A stretch of 64,000 nucleotides of DNA from Triplophysa rosa (lineage: Eukaryota > Chordata > Actinopteri > Cypriniformes > Nemacheilidae): contig NC_079902.1 of NCBI RefSeq assembly GCF_024868665.1, forward strand, positions 16,957,154 through 17,021,153, written 5' to 3'. The notes beneath the pieces were generated by a model. The model made no database searches and was not told the DNA's origin. It was given only the letters and a program-made list of their open reading frames with translations. Positions within the stretch are counted from its first letter, which is position 1. Each line of letters starts with the position of its first letter. The translations under genes were made by a program, and so were the position numbers. Below, piece by piece: positions 23,236 to 35,530 of the stretch.

Positions 23236-25589
23236 ACCAGACGGAGAGTAAAAATCAATCAAACAGCCTCCCTAACTGATTGTCTGAACTCATGTGTCTT
23301 TGGCCAAGATAATGGACATATTTCGCTATGTTTTTGATTGGGTTTTAATCTGTGTCAGTGGATCGACACATGAATTTAGGAATGCGATCCATGTTCCTGT
23401 TGAAACGCAGCCTACCTGCAATTCTGCAGAATGATTTATGAAATTATCAACCCAATCTAACTGGAAAAATGAAAAGAGCTAGTCTAACATGCGTCAGGAA
23501 GATTTTTCATTTACGCTTCACACATACATAGCCTACTGAAGCACGCGCACACATACACACGTGCGATTCCAACTTTAGCTCATAAGAAATGAATGAGGGC
23601 AGTGAAAGGAGAACTTGGGATCCTGGGTAGATTTACAGAATGTCGGTAAAATGGGGGAAGTTCTGCTAAAGCTCACTTCAAACTGAGCCATTACAGTAAG
23701 ACTGTTAACCTTCACCCCACCATCCCACCTCTGAGATCTGCCTGTTCCTCCAAGAATTGATGATTGACAGCCGTTCATAGACGGACCGGTAGAAAAGGAG
23801 CCCGCTGTGTTCATGTGGCACAGGCACATAATGACAAATCCTCAGAAAAAAAAAAACTATTCAAAACGAAATCAAATATCTTGCTTTTTAAAATACACAT
23901 ACACAAATTGGAGCCTTTCTCTCGCTAAAGATACAAAGAAAACAAATACAAACAAAAAACAAGATTTGAAAAAGAATTATTTATGGTCTGACGCACTAAG
24001 TAAAAATCAATCTTCTATTTTAGAAATAGGATACGCAGATGAATTAAAGCTTAATGAGGTTTTCCGGAAAAGCCAGAGACACTGTGTATGGGTTCCAACA
24101 CGCCAAGACACGCATGAACAGAAATCTAAAATTACAATAAGCATGAAACTCTCTTCATGACATTGGGACACACCTCCCAAAGACGAATATTTTAAGGCTG
24201 CTTTTTTGTGGCTAAATGTTTACAACTATACTCAAATAATCCAAAAGCAAACAAAAGAAAGAAAAACCAAACCGAATTAAGTAAAAGATTCCCCTACATA
24301 ATAAAAAATTGGCACAGTTTAGCACATAATACAAAAGTCAAGGTCACAGAAAGCATTTGCTTCTCATTTGTAAGTTTAGTAGTTTTGTGTGTCTAAGTTT
24401 GCTACTTTAATGCTAAATGAGGAATTCATTTCTTGCTCTGATTGTTTTATTGATCATCCAGACTCCAGCTCATATATTTGCCCATAAACAAATCACTGTC
24501 GTGTCATTAAGCATTACCATGTGTTTATTTAAGACTTAAAAAAGGCAGTTATGATGATTATTATAATTCCAAGATAATCTATTTTAAATGAGAATAAAAC
24601 TGTCAATGTTTGGGAGGAATATACTGTAGTGTTTTATGAACATCTTTAAGAGACTAGTTTTATACGTTTTTTTTAAGCACCAGTGAAAAGCTACATTTGG
24701 CATTTGTCTTAATATTATTATTTTACCTCTGAGTAAAGTTTAACTTCGTGAGTGAACAATAATTTGTATGTTTATATTTCATCTTTCCAATGTATTAATT
24801 ATCAGAGAAAACCCAATTTAATATATTGAGTGGAGCTAATAGATGGATATATTTTTTTAATTGAAAATTAATTAATGCTCTTTCTCACTCATAAAAAACA
24901 TCACATAAGATATTGTAAATAGCTGTATTGTAAAAATGTTGTACATTTGAAATAACACATTTTAAAACTGATAAAAATATAAATCCACTCTGCATCAAAG
25001 GCTGTGTTTTGTCAGCAGAGAGAGAGGCTGGTGCATGTTTCGTTCTTCTTTTTTTTGCATCATAAATATTTTTCTCAGCTCTCAGATTTGGTTAGACAAT
25101 GCTGAAGGTGTTTTTCTAATGTGAACAAATTTAACAGCTTCACGGCAAATGTGCCTCTAAACAAATTCATTCTCTGCTTCATACACACAAACACATGCAC
25201 ACTGAAAGCAGTCACTCTCGAAGTTCTTAATATGGAGAGAAGAAAAAACACTCATCCAATGCATTAAGGTCTACTAAACATATCCTGCACAGAATGTTAA
25301 AAACCTTCCTTTACATCACAGACTCTTTGACTTGTGCGACTGAGCTGTGATTACACTTACTGCGTAACCACGCAACAAAAAAACCCCAAAACAAACAAAT
25401 AAGAAAACTTTATTTGAGTTTATGGTTTAAATTAATGTGTCCATTGGTGTGTATCTACGGATGCTTAGTATTCCAAGTATGAAATTATAAAATTTATGAT
25501 CAGGATCAAAGGCGCCGTTTCATTTTTCTTATCTGTGTTTACCAGATTGGTAACAGTGTAAACAACAATCCCAATCCCAGAAATCTATT
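23236..25589. other. AT-rich unique sequence, no gene recognised
   Basis: The 117-codon frame at 23807-24160 (+) is Lys/Asn-rich, as expected of AT-rich non-coding DNA. No repeat family recognised. Confidence 0.4.
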
Positions 25590-25908
25590 AACACGCACGC
25601 ACGCACACACACATGTTGGGTTTGCATGTTTTATGGGGACATTCCATAGACGCAATGGGTTTTATACTGTACAAACTGTATATCATATTCCCTACCCCTA
25701 AACCTAACAATCACACAAAAATGTCTGCTCTTTTAGATTTTCAAAAAAGTTTATTCTGTATGATTTATAAGGTTGTTTCCTCATGGGGACCAAAAAATGT
25801 CCCCACAGGGAGAAGGATTTTGGATATTGCCATCTTTGTGGGGACATTTTGTCCCCATACCATAGGGTTTACCCTACCCACCCACACACACACACACACA
25901 CACATCAC
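25590..25908 (+). repeat. Fish interspersed repeat flanked by CA microsatellites
   Basis: Starts and ends in (CA)n tracts (25591-25613 and about 25881-25905). The blocks GGGGACATTCCATAGACG, CCTCATGGGGACCAAAAAAT and GTGGGGACATTTTGTCCCCA match a common teleost interspersed repeat by recognition. The 100-codon frame through it is a repeat translation. Confidence 0.65.
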
Positions 25909-26960
25909 ATGCTAGGGCTGCAACAACATTCAAGGTTCGGTATGAAGTAGTACAGCAGGGACAACAAAGAATGTACTGTATCTTGAAATTATCTCTTAGA
26001 TTCACAGCATCTGCCACAATTCAAATTGTAAACTGGACAAAACTCTTATGAACTTAAGCATGTTGCAATTAATTGCGATTTTAATATAAAATAGCTAATA
26101 AATAAGGTATTTATTTTCACAATTCAGTCACAAAGAATGAGACCCGTTTCACATTGGAGCAGTGCATATTTTTTTCCAGCATCCTATTAGTACAGCGTTT
26201 ACACTTTGTGATCTACACTTTACTATAACAGAAAAAAGTGAATAAACAAGCATATCTCTTTTACTTATTAACTTGAACATTATTTGCACTTAAAACATGC
26301 CAGAAATGTACTTTACAAAAGTGCACAGGTTTATTAATCACCCTCGGACACATTTCAAAGCCCAACGACCCCTGAAAGCCTTGCACATCAAGATGCATCT
26401 GTATTCACGGACGTATGTGTTTCTTGCAAAGAGTATGTCATCATCTGGAGTAATGTTTAGTAAGCACCTCTCTGTTTGAAGGAGTGCTCTGAGTGGGGTG
26501 TCGGAGGAGAGCGTGTCTTTAAGCACTTCTGCTTATGTTCAGATGAGCAGGACGAGGAGTCAACCCTCCAGTGCCTTCACATGACGTAAGCATGCTCTAT
26601 TTCTGGCTAAAACTATTAAAAATGCAACATTAAAAATAGTATTATCCTACACATATCTTACTTGTACAGAATATTTCTCGGCCTAAATTTTTTTTCATTT
26701 TTCTGAAGATATAAGGGGTGGGGCAGCCAGCCATGATCAGAAAGGGAAGCAAAAGTAAATGAGGCATAAAATGAGTGTTTCAATCAGTCTCCACCCCAGG
26801 ACCCTGATTGAAACAGCTCCCACAGTCTCAGGAAAGGTCTCTTAAGCACACAGATTGAAGACATGTCTTGTTACATAAAAAGAGAGTTTGTGGGTAATGT
26901 TTCAACTACGGTACAGTAAGAATTGTTACTGGCATTTCAACAGCTGCATTTAACTTCCAA
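25909..26960. other. Unique sequence, possible hAT end fragment
   Basis: CTAGGGCTGCAACAACATTC at about 25912 resembles a TAGGGCTGC hAT terminus, but no partner or duplication was found. The rest shows nothing recognisable. Confidence 0.3.
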
Positions 26961-26961
26961 T

Positions 26962-27130
26962 TTAATATGTTTACATTACGTTTACATGTATATATTTGGC
27001 AGACGCTTTTATCCTAAACAACTTACAGTGCCTTCAAGTTATGGATTTTATCATTATATGTGTTCCCTGGGAGTGAAACCCTCAATCTTTGCAATGTCAA
27101 TCCGTTTCTCTACTAACTGAGCTTCAGGAA
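26962..27130 (-). repeat. tRNA-derived SINE (minus)
   Basis: Reads in reverse as the common fish SINE. GGCAGACGCTTTTATCC, ACTTACAGTGCCTTCAAG and TGTTCCCTGGGAGTGAAACC precede a decayed complement of the tRNA A box (CTACTAACTGAGCTTC). Confidence 0.7.
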
Positions 27131-27740
27131 CACTCCAGTTTTCATCACAATTAAGTCAGCAAGCGCTTGTCAATAAAGGCCTTTTCAGTTTTAAAGACAG
27201 GATAAGACACACATAGATGTGTTTGAGGTGAGCTGTTAAATAAGGCTTCTGCTCTTTTATCAAGTGTTACTGATATCATATTGATTTAGTACCACCCACC
27301 CAGAAACAAAATTGTCCATCTCAATGCCTGTGTGTGTGTACACATGCGTATTCCATCCTTGTGCTCTCCACAGCGAGAGCAACAAGGCACGCTGATGATG
27401 ACCAATTTTCTTGGGACTCTGCGTGGACAATAACATCAGACCTCTTTCAAATGTAAATGCATTTGACAACACACACAAACAGGCGGGCACAAAGGGAATC
27501 ATACGCACACATCATCAGCAGCAGGTGAGTGGGGACAGTAAGTGGAGGCTTTAGCAGATGCTGGTAGTCAGATTACTGCTGTTCAATTGTGAGCTTGAAC
27601 AAAGAGAGCGGCAATCGGCCGTCCCACATGGAGCATAACTACACAAGCAGGAGAAATCACATACCGAGAAAAAAAATATGACGGGGATGAATGTGAGACT
27701 GAAATGCATTGCTCAAAGGTTGCTCTTTAGTAGCTCAAGG
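27131..27740. other. Unique sequence, no gene recognised
   Basis: No coding or repeat family recognised. The 82-codon minus frame at 27260-27508 lacks any domain. Confidence 0.4.
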
Positions 27741-27747
27741 AACATAT

Positions 27748-27860
27748 AGGAGTTTCAGTAGTAGCTCAGTTGGTAGAGAACTGCGAGAGCAATGTCTAGG
27801 AATACACAGATTGATGATGACATACCTTGAATGCACCGCACCGTAAATCGTTTCTTGGAT
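27748..27860 (+). repeat. tRNA-derived SINE (plus), decayed
   Basis: GTAGCTCAGTTGGTAGAGAA is an intact tRNA-like A-box region. The following B box is lost, and the tail retains TTGAATGCACCGCACCGTAA. It is the opposite orientation to the copy at 26962-27130. Confidence 0.6.
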
Positions 27861-27862
27861 TA

Positions 27863-27960
27863 CAGGGCTCTACACTGCGACCATTAGTCTGTGCGACCTT
27901 GAAAAAATATTTAGGTGAAATTCTGTAAATTTCATCTAGTCCTGATGTCAATGTAGTTTA
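27863..27960 (+). mobile_element. hAT terminus fragment
   Basis: CAGGGCTCTACACTGCGACC resembles the terminus of a fish hAT group whose body encodes GCGACC-rich subterminal repeats. No opposite end located; right limit arbitrary. Confidence 0.35.
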
Positions 27961-28070
27961 CACAACTTATTTAGAATAATAGACCATGTCAAACTAAAGC
28001 ATGAACTAAACTCAGAGCATTTCCTAAGATGATCTAGAACATCTGCAGTGCTCTCTTAAATGAAATACAC

Positions 28071-28797
28071 ATTTTTGAACAAAGCTCATGTTTTCTCGTG
28101 TTGTGTCACGTGTGTGTTGTGAAACGCTCTTACTTGTAAACAAACAGTAAACAGTGAACCACACGCCCATCAACAAGTTTTATTCCTTCTGTTCTTCAAA
28201 TGTATATTTCTGCAAGCCCACGTCTCTGTGTCTGACAGGTAACGCGCATGTTGTGTCTGACGAACAGGTCGCGCGGGTGCGGACATTTATCATTGCTGGC
28301 AAACAATATGACACATTTGCAGTTTTGATTGTATAGATATAGATTAATATCCACTTCAACCAACGCTCTTTGTGTTCTGCGTGTTCTTAAGTTTCGCGCT
28401 ACGAGGAGTGAGTAATCCTGCTTCAGATGATTCAGATCGTGCTGCGAACTGAACAAATCATTTGAACTGATTCATTAGCCTATTCAAATGGTTTTGCCCA
28501 TTGTTCAATTAATGCTTTCAAAAGAATCGACTCAAAAGAATCGATCACTCGGGAATGCCCGTAAAAAGAGACGACAACCTTGAAATAAACAACGCGTTTT
28601 AAAAAGCATATTTTAAAATGAAAGAACGAAGGAACGTCACGCAATTTAAGTTATGTAAAGTACAGATTTTCTATTAGAAATTTACTCAAGTAAGAGTAAA
28701 AGTACACTTTTAATTTTACTTAAAAAGTACATATTTTCCAAAATGTTACTCAAGTAAATGTAACGAAGTAAATGTAGCGCGTTACTACCCACCTCTG
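28071..28797 (-). mobile_element. hAT copy related to 41624-42380 (minus)
   Basis: Read on the minus strand from 28797 it begins CAGAGGTGGGTAGTAACGCG. It stays collinear with 41624-42360, including shared blocks GAGTCGATTCTTTTGAAAGC and GCGCGAAACTTAAGAACACG. Collinearity ends at 28071, before the opposite terminus, so this copy is truncated or differs internally; no 8-bp duplication could be paired. The open frame shared with the other copy is explained by common descent and is not evidence of a gene. Confidence 0.75.
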
Positions 28798-29163
28798 CAT
28801 AACCCATTTAAATACAATCAAATAGAAAAACGATGATTCCCAAATATGCCTCCATGTATTTTACGTGACATTATGCACTGCGATCGGTTGCTTTTCATGC
28901 TAGTCAACTGAGCGGCGTTTCCAGTTATGAGAAAGGAAAATACGCTTACGCTCCATTTAGTGGTTTACTTTTTACTTTACGTTAGTCTGTTGCTGACTGT
29001 GCGACTGTGTGTGAGTGTTTCATCAGGTGTCGTTTGAATGGTGTGTCTGGCATAACTGACAGTCTTGTTGGACGCAGGATAAATGATTCTGTGTGGCGTT
29101 GCTTTGAACAAACTTATTAACATCTAAAACTCGTGGAAAACGCAGGATATGCCGCATTCTCAC

Positions 29164-29270
29164 CAGTGGTGGCGCTAGGGGTGGGCTAAGGGGGCTGAAG
29201 CCCCTAATGTTTTCAGTAGAGCCCCGAATGTTTTATTACAATGCCGTGTACAAATCACTTAGGGGCCGTT
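29164..29270 (+). mobile_element. hAT terminus fragment
   Basis: CAGTGGTGGCGCTAGGGGTG resembles the CAGTGGCG terminus of the hAT at 57123-57954. It is followed by GGGGGCTGAAGCCCC, a subterminal hairpin-like motif. No partner end found. Confidence 0.35.
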
Positions 29271-29943
29271 TACATTTTGTGTCTTTTGCGCAATGGGCAA
29301 ATGTGTGTTGGTCCTTCTTCTGGGCAAAAACATTTAGAGTGTAAAAACACAGCTACTCTTCCAGCACCTTCTGTGGCATCGTGAGCAAGATGCGCGACAA
29401 GTAGTACTGACTCTGCATATGAGTGCAAGATCAAATCCACATTTTGCCGAACTACATTCACATCACATATCAGATCATACAGGCATTTATTTTCAACAAA
29501 ATGAAGAAAATATTTGAAAATGGCTAGGTGTTTATAATAAAGTGTATGGTGAGGTAGTAGAAAGGTCTTATTAGTTGTCATCTATTTAATCATTTTAATA
29601 CATATAATCATTTACGCTCTTATTATCATTGTATAATGTATATTGTACAACATTACTTGTTTACCTTGCTGTGTCAAAAAGTTTTATACATATGAGCTTG
29701 TCAAAATCAATCTAATTGAGGTGGCCAAACAAATGAAAGAAGGCGGGATTTGCTACGGACAGAAGCCGAGGTTAAGGTCCGCTTTAACTGTGAAAGAGCC
29801 AGCGAGATGAAAGTACCTAAATGTTTGATAACTGGTTTATCATGGAAATGTTAGGGCCATTCACATGTTGCGTGTAAAAACACGTGCAAAACGTTGTCTG
29901 CGTCACTTTTTCCCTCTTTCTTTGTTTTATATTTTAGGGGCTT

Positions 29944-30110
29944 TAAGCCTTTATTTGATAGGACAGTGGAGAAAAGACAGGAAAGCTTTGGTTAGAGACA
30001 GGGAAGTGGGACCGGCAAAAGACACTTAAGACGGGAATCGAACTTGGACCGGGCTGCAAGTACACTTGCACTATATGTCGGCGCACTAACCACAGGAATA
30101 TTGGCACCGA
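29944..30110 (-). repeat. tRNA-derived SINE-like repeat (minus)
   Basis: The complement of GGAATCGAAC (30034-30043) is a good RNA polymerase III B box (GTTCGATTCC). The complement of 30080-30095 gives a TGTGGTTAGTGCG A-box-like motif. The 3' part contains TTTATTTGATAGGACAGTGG, recognisable from widespread teleost repeats. Confidence 0.6.
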
Positions 30111-30184
30111 CGTTTCTCCCTCTTTCTGGCGAGTTTGCGCTCCCTTGGGGTCTGCCATTACTATTTGAGCACAATTGACGCACA

Positions 30185-30722
30185 TTAAAGGGGTGGTGCA
30201 ACGGTGTTTCATGCATTCTGACTTCTTTACAATGTTAAACGTGCTGTCTTCTCATGCTTAACATGGTCAATTTGTCAAAAAATGAGTTGGCCGTATTACG
30301 TAGTATTTCTGTACTCGATACACTCCCCCAGCGATCGTACAGGTTACGGAAAGTTTTTTTAGAACGTATAAAATTGTTTCGTAACAATTTTTCTTAGTCC
30401 CTTATTGGACAATTCTCCCAGAATAGTACGTGACATGCCCACGCGGCAAGGAGAGCAGGAGAAGGAGCATGCGCAGACATCACTTTCACTTGTGTGCAGG
30501 AAAGAGAGAGAGAGCATGCGTTTGCGAAGTTCAGGTGTTTGTTTGTTCACTGCATTTGGGTGATGAATGTTATATAAACGGTGGATATAATGATGGATTT
30601 GGAGATCGTTTGAAACTGATATATGGAGTTGTCCCAACGCTAAAAGATGTCGGACATGAACCGCATGCGGTGAGTGAAACTGATGTCTGTGTTTTGTTGG
30701 CAATGGATGCGCACGTGCTTTA
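30185..30722 (+). mobile_element. Kolobok-like TTAA element, copy B, truncated at the right
   Basis: Begins at TTAA (30185-30188) with AGGGGTGGTGCAACGGTGTT, matching the complement of the right ends of copies A and C. It continues collinearly (CTTCTTTACAATGTTAAACG, GCGATCGTACAGGTTACGG, GACAATTCTCCC) to the THAP exon at 30535-30669, then stops near GCGCACGTGCTT without a second terminus. This copy has neither of the insertions that split A and C and so gives the best view of the interior. Confidence 0.7.
30535..30669 (+). pseudogene. THAP half-domain exon (Kolobok-like copy B)
   Basis: Exactly 135 bp (45 codons, phase 0 to 0) between an acceptor AAGTTCAG|GTG and a donor ATGCG|GTGAGT. It encodes VFVCSLHLGDECYINGGYN, then a GFGDRLKL segment, VVPTLKD and a short HEPHA tail. 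The C-x2-H pair, the GxYxxGF turn and the VPT-L motif identify the C-terminal half of a THAP C2CH zinc finger, a DNA-binding domain found in P-element, Kolobok and host THAP proteins. The first cysteine pair and the transposase body are not present. Reading through unspliced, the frame stays open from 30430 to the stop at 30723. Confidence 0.6.
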
Positions 30723-32521
30723 GTTCTGGAATGAAACTGCAATGTGGCTGATAGATCTGGAATTACTTTATAGGTGTGCCTTCCTGAAAAAACAATGCAC
30801 ACCCTTAGAATGTTCGCCAGCAAACACTGTACAACATTTTAAGCCTGCAACAACACAACATCTTAGTACTAATTTCCCCTTGCTTTTTTTTGTTCACTCA
30901 ACTTTTTGGAATTCAAATTTTAAGTTAATGAGGAAAACGTTTGGTTACAATGAATGAACTTATTAAAAGAAGTTCTGTGAACTTTTTCATGGACTTTTGC
31001 TCAACCAACACAACAAAATGTTGTTTGAACTTATTTTGAGTTGGGTTTTTTACAGTGAATCACAACGAAGCATTCAACAGCCCCCCCCCCCTTGGTACAA
31101 TCAATAATAAGCAATACGCTTAGTTTATTATGCTTTCCCATACTTTGTGCATGTTATATGGTGCCAAATTATTGTTTCTTTTTTTTTAAACTTCAATTTT
31201 CTGTGCTCTTAAATTTTGGACTGCTCCTAAATTTTAAAATTTTGGTGAACTGTCCCTATAAAGAAAAAACTGCCTCTTTTGTTATCACTACATTCTTAAA
31301 AGCACTTAGAAGATACTTTTTTGTGCAGCAACACAATCTCACACCAATTAAAATCTAACATGTTATATTTGTTACTTTACACATCTAAGTATGCTAATAT
31401 TGTTTTTTCTTATAACCCCTGATACCTTAAAAGATGACAAATGAGATCTGAAATGTTAGCTAGGCTGTCTGTTTCAGCAAGTGGAGACAAACGCATCTGT
31501 GCCTTCCTGCACCTGCACACTAATTAAGACAGTCAAGCTGTAACTCACCTCACCTGTCAATCACTGAACTATAAGGCAGTCCCAATGGGAGTCACCTCCT
31601 TACATTATAACTCTATTCACACCTCATTATAACTAAATAGATCATTTAACGCTCTTAATAAGGTTATGCAGTAGAGCTTAGCTTTGATAAAAATAAAAGA
31701 AAAAACACGAACCTTAAATGAACGCATGCTCTGTCTCTCTAAAAGTACAAGCATGCTTTGTTCAAAGATCAACTTTGTCTGGTGCAATTCCAATCGTTAA
31801 TCTTTTAGAGAGGAAAGACAAAACTGGTTTGTGATCAGTGGTTTTAGTTTAATTCAAAGTGATCGGCGTCTTGATAATAATTATGGCAGGCTCTCCAAGC
31901 ATTTATAAATAACTTATCAGACGAGGCTGTGCTCATGCAGTATTGTCTTGATGCCTACACTTCAAAGTTAAAGGGTAAGACTGTTTGTTCTAATCCTAGA
32001 TGCCAGAATTGTATTGATTTTCTGTGAATGTGAAACATCGCGAAATATGCGGTCAGTAGCGTGCCCCCAAAAATCTCCAAATCTACAAGTATAATAATAA
32101 TAATTATAATAATACATAATAATTATAATAATAAAATATAATAATAATAATCCTGCGGTCCAAGGTGACTATCTATAATAATTCAACTAACAAACTATTC
32201 CATCATTGTGCATTCTGAGCACAGATATCCCATGTCAATTGCATCCGCTGGGCAGGCAAGATAAACATCAAATTGCTTAGTGTACAGGGCAACATTCAAT
32301 GACTCATCTCTTATATTATAGGCAGGGGATTATGCTGAATGCACTGTGATTCTTTCGTTCATATCCACAGAGTGAGATGCGCGTAACCTTTATATAACCC
32401 CACTTGTTTTTTAGTCTGTTTTTTTGTGGTACCACCCAGCATGGGACACATGAGAACTGGCACTCATCTATCTTTATTAGCTAATCCAATTAAGGAAGCG
32501 GAGGAGTGGGGGTGGAGACTA
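30723..32521. other. AT-rich sequence, no gene recognised
   Basis: GAGTTGGGTTTTTTACAGTG near 31038-31058 resembles the end of a common fish MITE (CACTGTAAAAAA). A poly-C run lies at 31081-31090 and an AAT-rich tract at 32090-32152. No coding exon recognised. Confidence 0.4.
32090..32152 (+). repeat. (AAT)n-rich microsatellite
   Basis: Imperfect ATA/AAT trinucleotide tract. Confidence 0.8.
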
Positions 32522-33132
32522 AGGCCCAATCCCAATTCTACCCCTTACCCCTACACTTTCCCCTACCCCTCCGTTTGGCGCGTTCATGTGAAGGGGTAGG
32601 GGTGTCTCAATTCTCTTTTGGTTGGAGGGGTAGGGGTAAGGGGAAGGGACAGATAGCCCTTCAAACTAAGATTTTTCGGGAACTCACTTCAAACGAAGGG
32701 CTATGAGAAATTTCTAACATGGCTGCTCACTCGAGTAAGCAGACCCAAATGCAAGTCATTTTTGCCATTAATAAGGATTTTTATGACAATTTTTCTTTTT
32801 TTGTATGTTACATTCAATCATGTGTTTGTATTTACGGTGATGTTCTTTTAACGTTTGCAAAAAAAATTGCTAAAGTTTGCTAGTGGACAGCACTGATTGC
32901 ACGATATTAGAAAATATCTTTTTATGTCATATACCTGGTGCATCGGCACATGTCCTCTGACGTAACGTTAGAAGCTAGCAACGACGTATGATGATGCATA
33001 CCAGTGTAGTAGTGGTGTCCCATTTCTTAGCAGAACATTTTTAACCCTTCCCCTTTCCACTTTGTTTCAAGGGGCAAGGGGAAGGGGCGAGGGGTAGGCA
33101 AAGGGGTAGAAAATAGAATTGGGATTGGGCCT
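32522..33132. mobile_element. 611-bp inverted-terminal-repeat element, superfamily unassigned
   Basis: The left end AGGCCCAATCCCAATTCTA (32522-32540) is matched exactly by the inverted right end TAGAATTGGGATTGGGCCT (33114-33132). Both ends have GGGGTAGGGG/AAGGGG subterminal repeats in opposite orientation. CTA precedes the left end and AG follows the right, so no clean target duplication can be stated. No transposase is encoded. It looks like a MITE family I have seen in teleosts, but I cannot place its superfamily. Confidence 0.75.
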
Positions 33133-33622
33133 AGAACATCCATCTCATTTAAACATGCTAGTAGACATTGGGAATTAATAATGCTGGTGGAGGAGACCAT
33201 TGGAAAGGTTTACTCAAACCAAGAACGATAACCATAACGATAACAATAACTATATTTAGGATAAACGTTATGTTTACCATAAACTTGGGTACTGCAGTTT
33301 TACATCTTAAATGTGCCTTTAAATTCGAATGGATTGTTATTGGCTGTCAATATTTTATTGTTAATCATTTCATCATTTAAATATTTTATTGTTCATTAAA
33401 AATTGCTCTGAAGGTCGTCCCAATTTTATAGTTGCTCCGTTTTGTTATCATTACAGTTGTGGTGTACTAAAAATCAATTTAGAATGATTTTTAAAACTTA
33501 CTAATAACAATATTGACTTTTTAATAGGTAAAGGGTTTTTGTAAATGCTATATATGAATTAGATAAAATAGTTGATTCTTTTTAATAGTCCTTGGTCTTC
33601 ACTTCGTCTCTAGAGTTTCAGT
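33133..33622. other. AT-rich sequence, possible MITE fragment
   Basis: ACGATAACCATAACGATAAC at about 33225 recalls a fish hAT-type MITE interior, without identifiable ends. No gene seen. Confidence 0.3.
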
Positions 33623-33902
33623 GGCAACAACATAAACAAACGTTCTGTGTCCCAAACTTAACTGCCAGTAGACCTCCACAAAGAATCAATAACTGTTGAG
33701 TAGTTTTAATTTAATTAAATAAAATTAATATACAACAAAGTATTAAATTAGATTAATATATAAATATATAAATAAAATATAAAATAAATTGTTATATTAT
33801 AACCAATCACAAACAGGAAGTTAACTTCGGACCAGGCGTGTGCATCCAATGAAACCGTCCGATGAACTGATCAATTCTAAGGCTCATTGGTTTACCGTGA
33901 CA
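33623..33902 (+). repeat. Dispersed repeat, copy 2
   Basis: Second copy of the repeat at 1648-1825. It shares the GCAACAACATAAACAAACGT and TTAACTTCGGACCAGGCG blocks and a tail with TTTACCGTGA-type sequence. Its AT-rich middle is longer. Confidence 0.55.
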
Positions 33903-35483
33903 GTAATGTACTAAGAAAAGAAAAATGCATTATTAAAACATATCAAGTACAGAAGACAGTGTTGACAAAACCATCCCTGCTCAGACCAATGTGCAAAAAA
34001 AAAAAATGCTGCATTATGCTATATTACGCATGTAATATGCATGCAAATGCATGCAAAACAAAACTGTTTTCTCAGATTCATGTTTTTGTAGTTTACACAG
34101 AGAAAATAATGATTATTTTCAAATACATTAAGCAGTTTTCAAAAGTTTGCATTTTCATGCTATCAAAATGCTGTTGAGTTAAAAGTTAAAACGCATACAA
34201 AAGTTTTCCAATTTCAGTTTAAAATTGTATTGTTTAAACAGGCCTTTAGACCTTTTGAATATGTGTATTTTATGGTTATTGTATCCTATTTTAAATCAGG
34301 CATTGTGTAAAGCTTGAGTAATCAAAGGTCCTTTAATTCATAAAAAAGCACAATATGTATGTAATTGTGCAGGTGGATAACAGAAGAGCGCTGTAAAAGA
34401 GTGTTTTGATATTGTGAGGCAGCATTTGTGTGTGCGTGTGTGTGCGTGCGCGTGTGAGTGCGCGTGCGTGCGTGTGTTTGTGATGAATGACTAGGTGACA
34501 GTGAGCAGATGTGAGAGGCTGATGAATTGCAGGGACATCGGAAGTGAGAGACAAACAGCACAAAACGTCCGACTGCTTCTGTATGCAAACAAACACACAG
34601 CTAAACTCTTACGCCTACACACACAACATCAAACTCGCTCAATGTTTGAGTATCGAAGGATTATTGCCCTAAGCAACAGTCAGCCGGTTGCAGAAATGAA
34701 AATAAATAAAAAACGGAAGTGTCTCTTGCCATCTGTCTTCAATGACCCTGTCAGATATGCACTTGACCATCTATTTTGGATCAATCAGATCTCGGTTCCA
34801 AAAGTAAACTTAAAGACTCATCTTAAAGATGTCTGTAGCTTGGCACACAGCAGATACCACTATGAAAAAGATCAGCTACACTTTATATCTACTATACTGT
34901 ATGAAAAATGACATTTATTCCAAAATGTATACCAATTGCCATTATTCATAACCAATGTATTTTGGTGGGGCTGTTTCCTTTAGCTAGGTTATTCAAGCTC
35001 ATCCAAGCTATCAAGTGTTTTTATACATAGTTATACATAGGCCTTTAGTTTGTTTCTCAGAATGAAAAATTAAATTAGCATAAACTGTAAAAGTAAACTT
35101 GTCCAATGGGCACTTTTGATATATGGAAACAGTTATGGAGACTGACCGTTAAGCAAAGCACAGGCTACGGCAAACTGGAATATTCAAGATTACCATGTTG
35201 CCTTTGTTTACTTGCCAAGAGTATACAAAACATATTACGCATCTCAGAGGGGACTGAAATTGCGGTACAGCACATTTTCTTTGAGCGTGATTCAGAATCA
35301 AAAGAGCAAAAATGTTAACCTACAGTATTAGTTTACAAGACATAAATGCAAAACTCTGCTTACTCTGAGATCATGGAGTAGTACTGTTTTTCATTCTTCA
35401 GGCAATTAAACAACTGTGCGATCTATGATTTTTGAGAGCCTTACTGATAAAAAAAACTAGAAATTAAAGAATTTTTTATAACG
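33903..35483. other. Unique sequence with GT-rich tract, no gene recognised
   Basis: A GT/GCGT-rich tract lies at 34426-34480. A 138-codon frame at 34495-34911 (+) has no recognisable domain and overlaps minus frames. Confidence 0.4.
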
Positions 35484-35530
35484 TACAGTGGTTTGTGAAA
35501 GTATGGGAAAAAAATATATGAGGTTTGTAA
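35484..35530 (+). mobile_element. Tc1-type terminus fragment
   Basis: TACAGTGGTTTGTGAAAGTA resembles the terminus of fish Tc1-type elements (CAGTGxxTTGxGAAAGTAT). No transposase or partner terminus nearby. Confidence 0.35.

Noticed and set aside
29550..29560. TGAGGTAGTAG, identical to the first 11 bases of let-7
   Set aside because: The following bases (AAAGGTCTT) do not match let-7 and no complementary arm that would form a precursor hairpin lies nearby.
34495..34911. 138-codon open frame
   Set aside because: Not recognised and lacking exon signals; length is compatible with chance in 64 kb over six frames.
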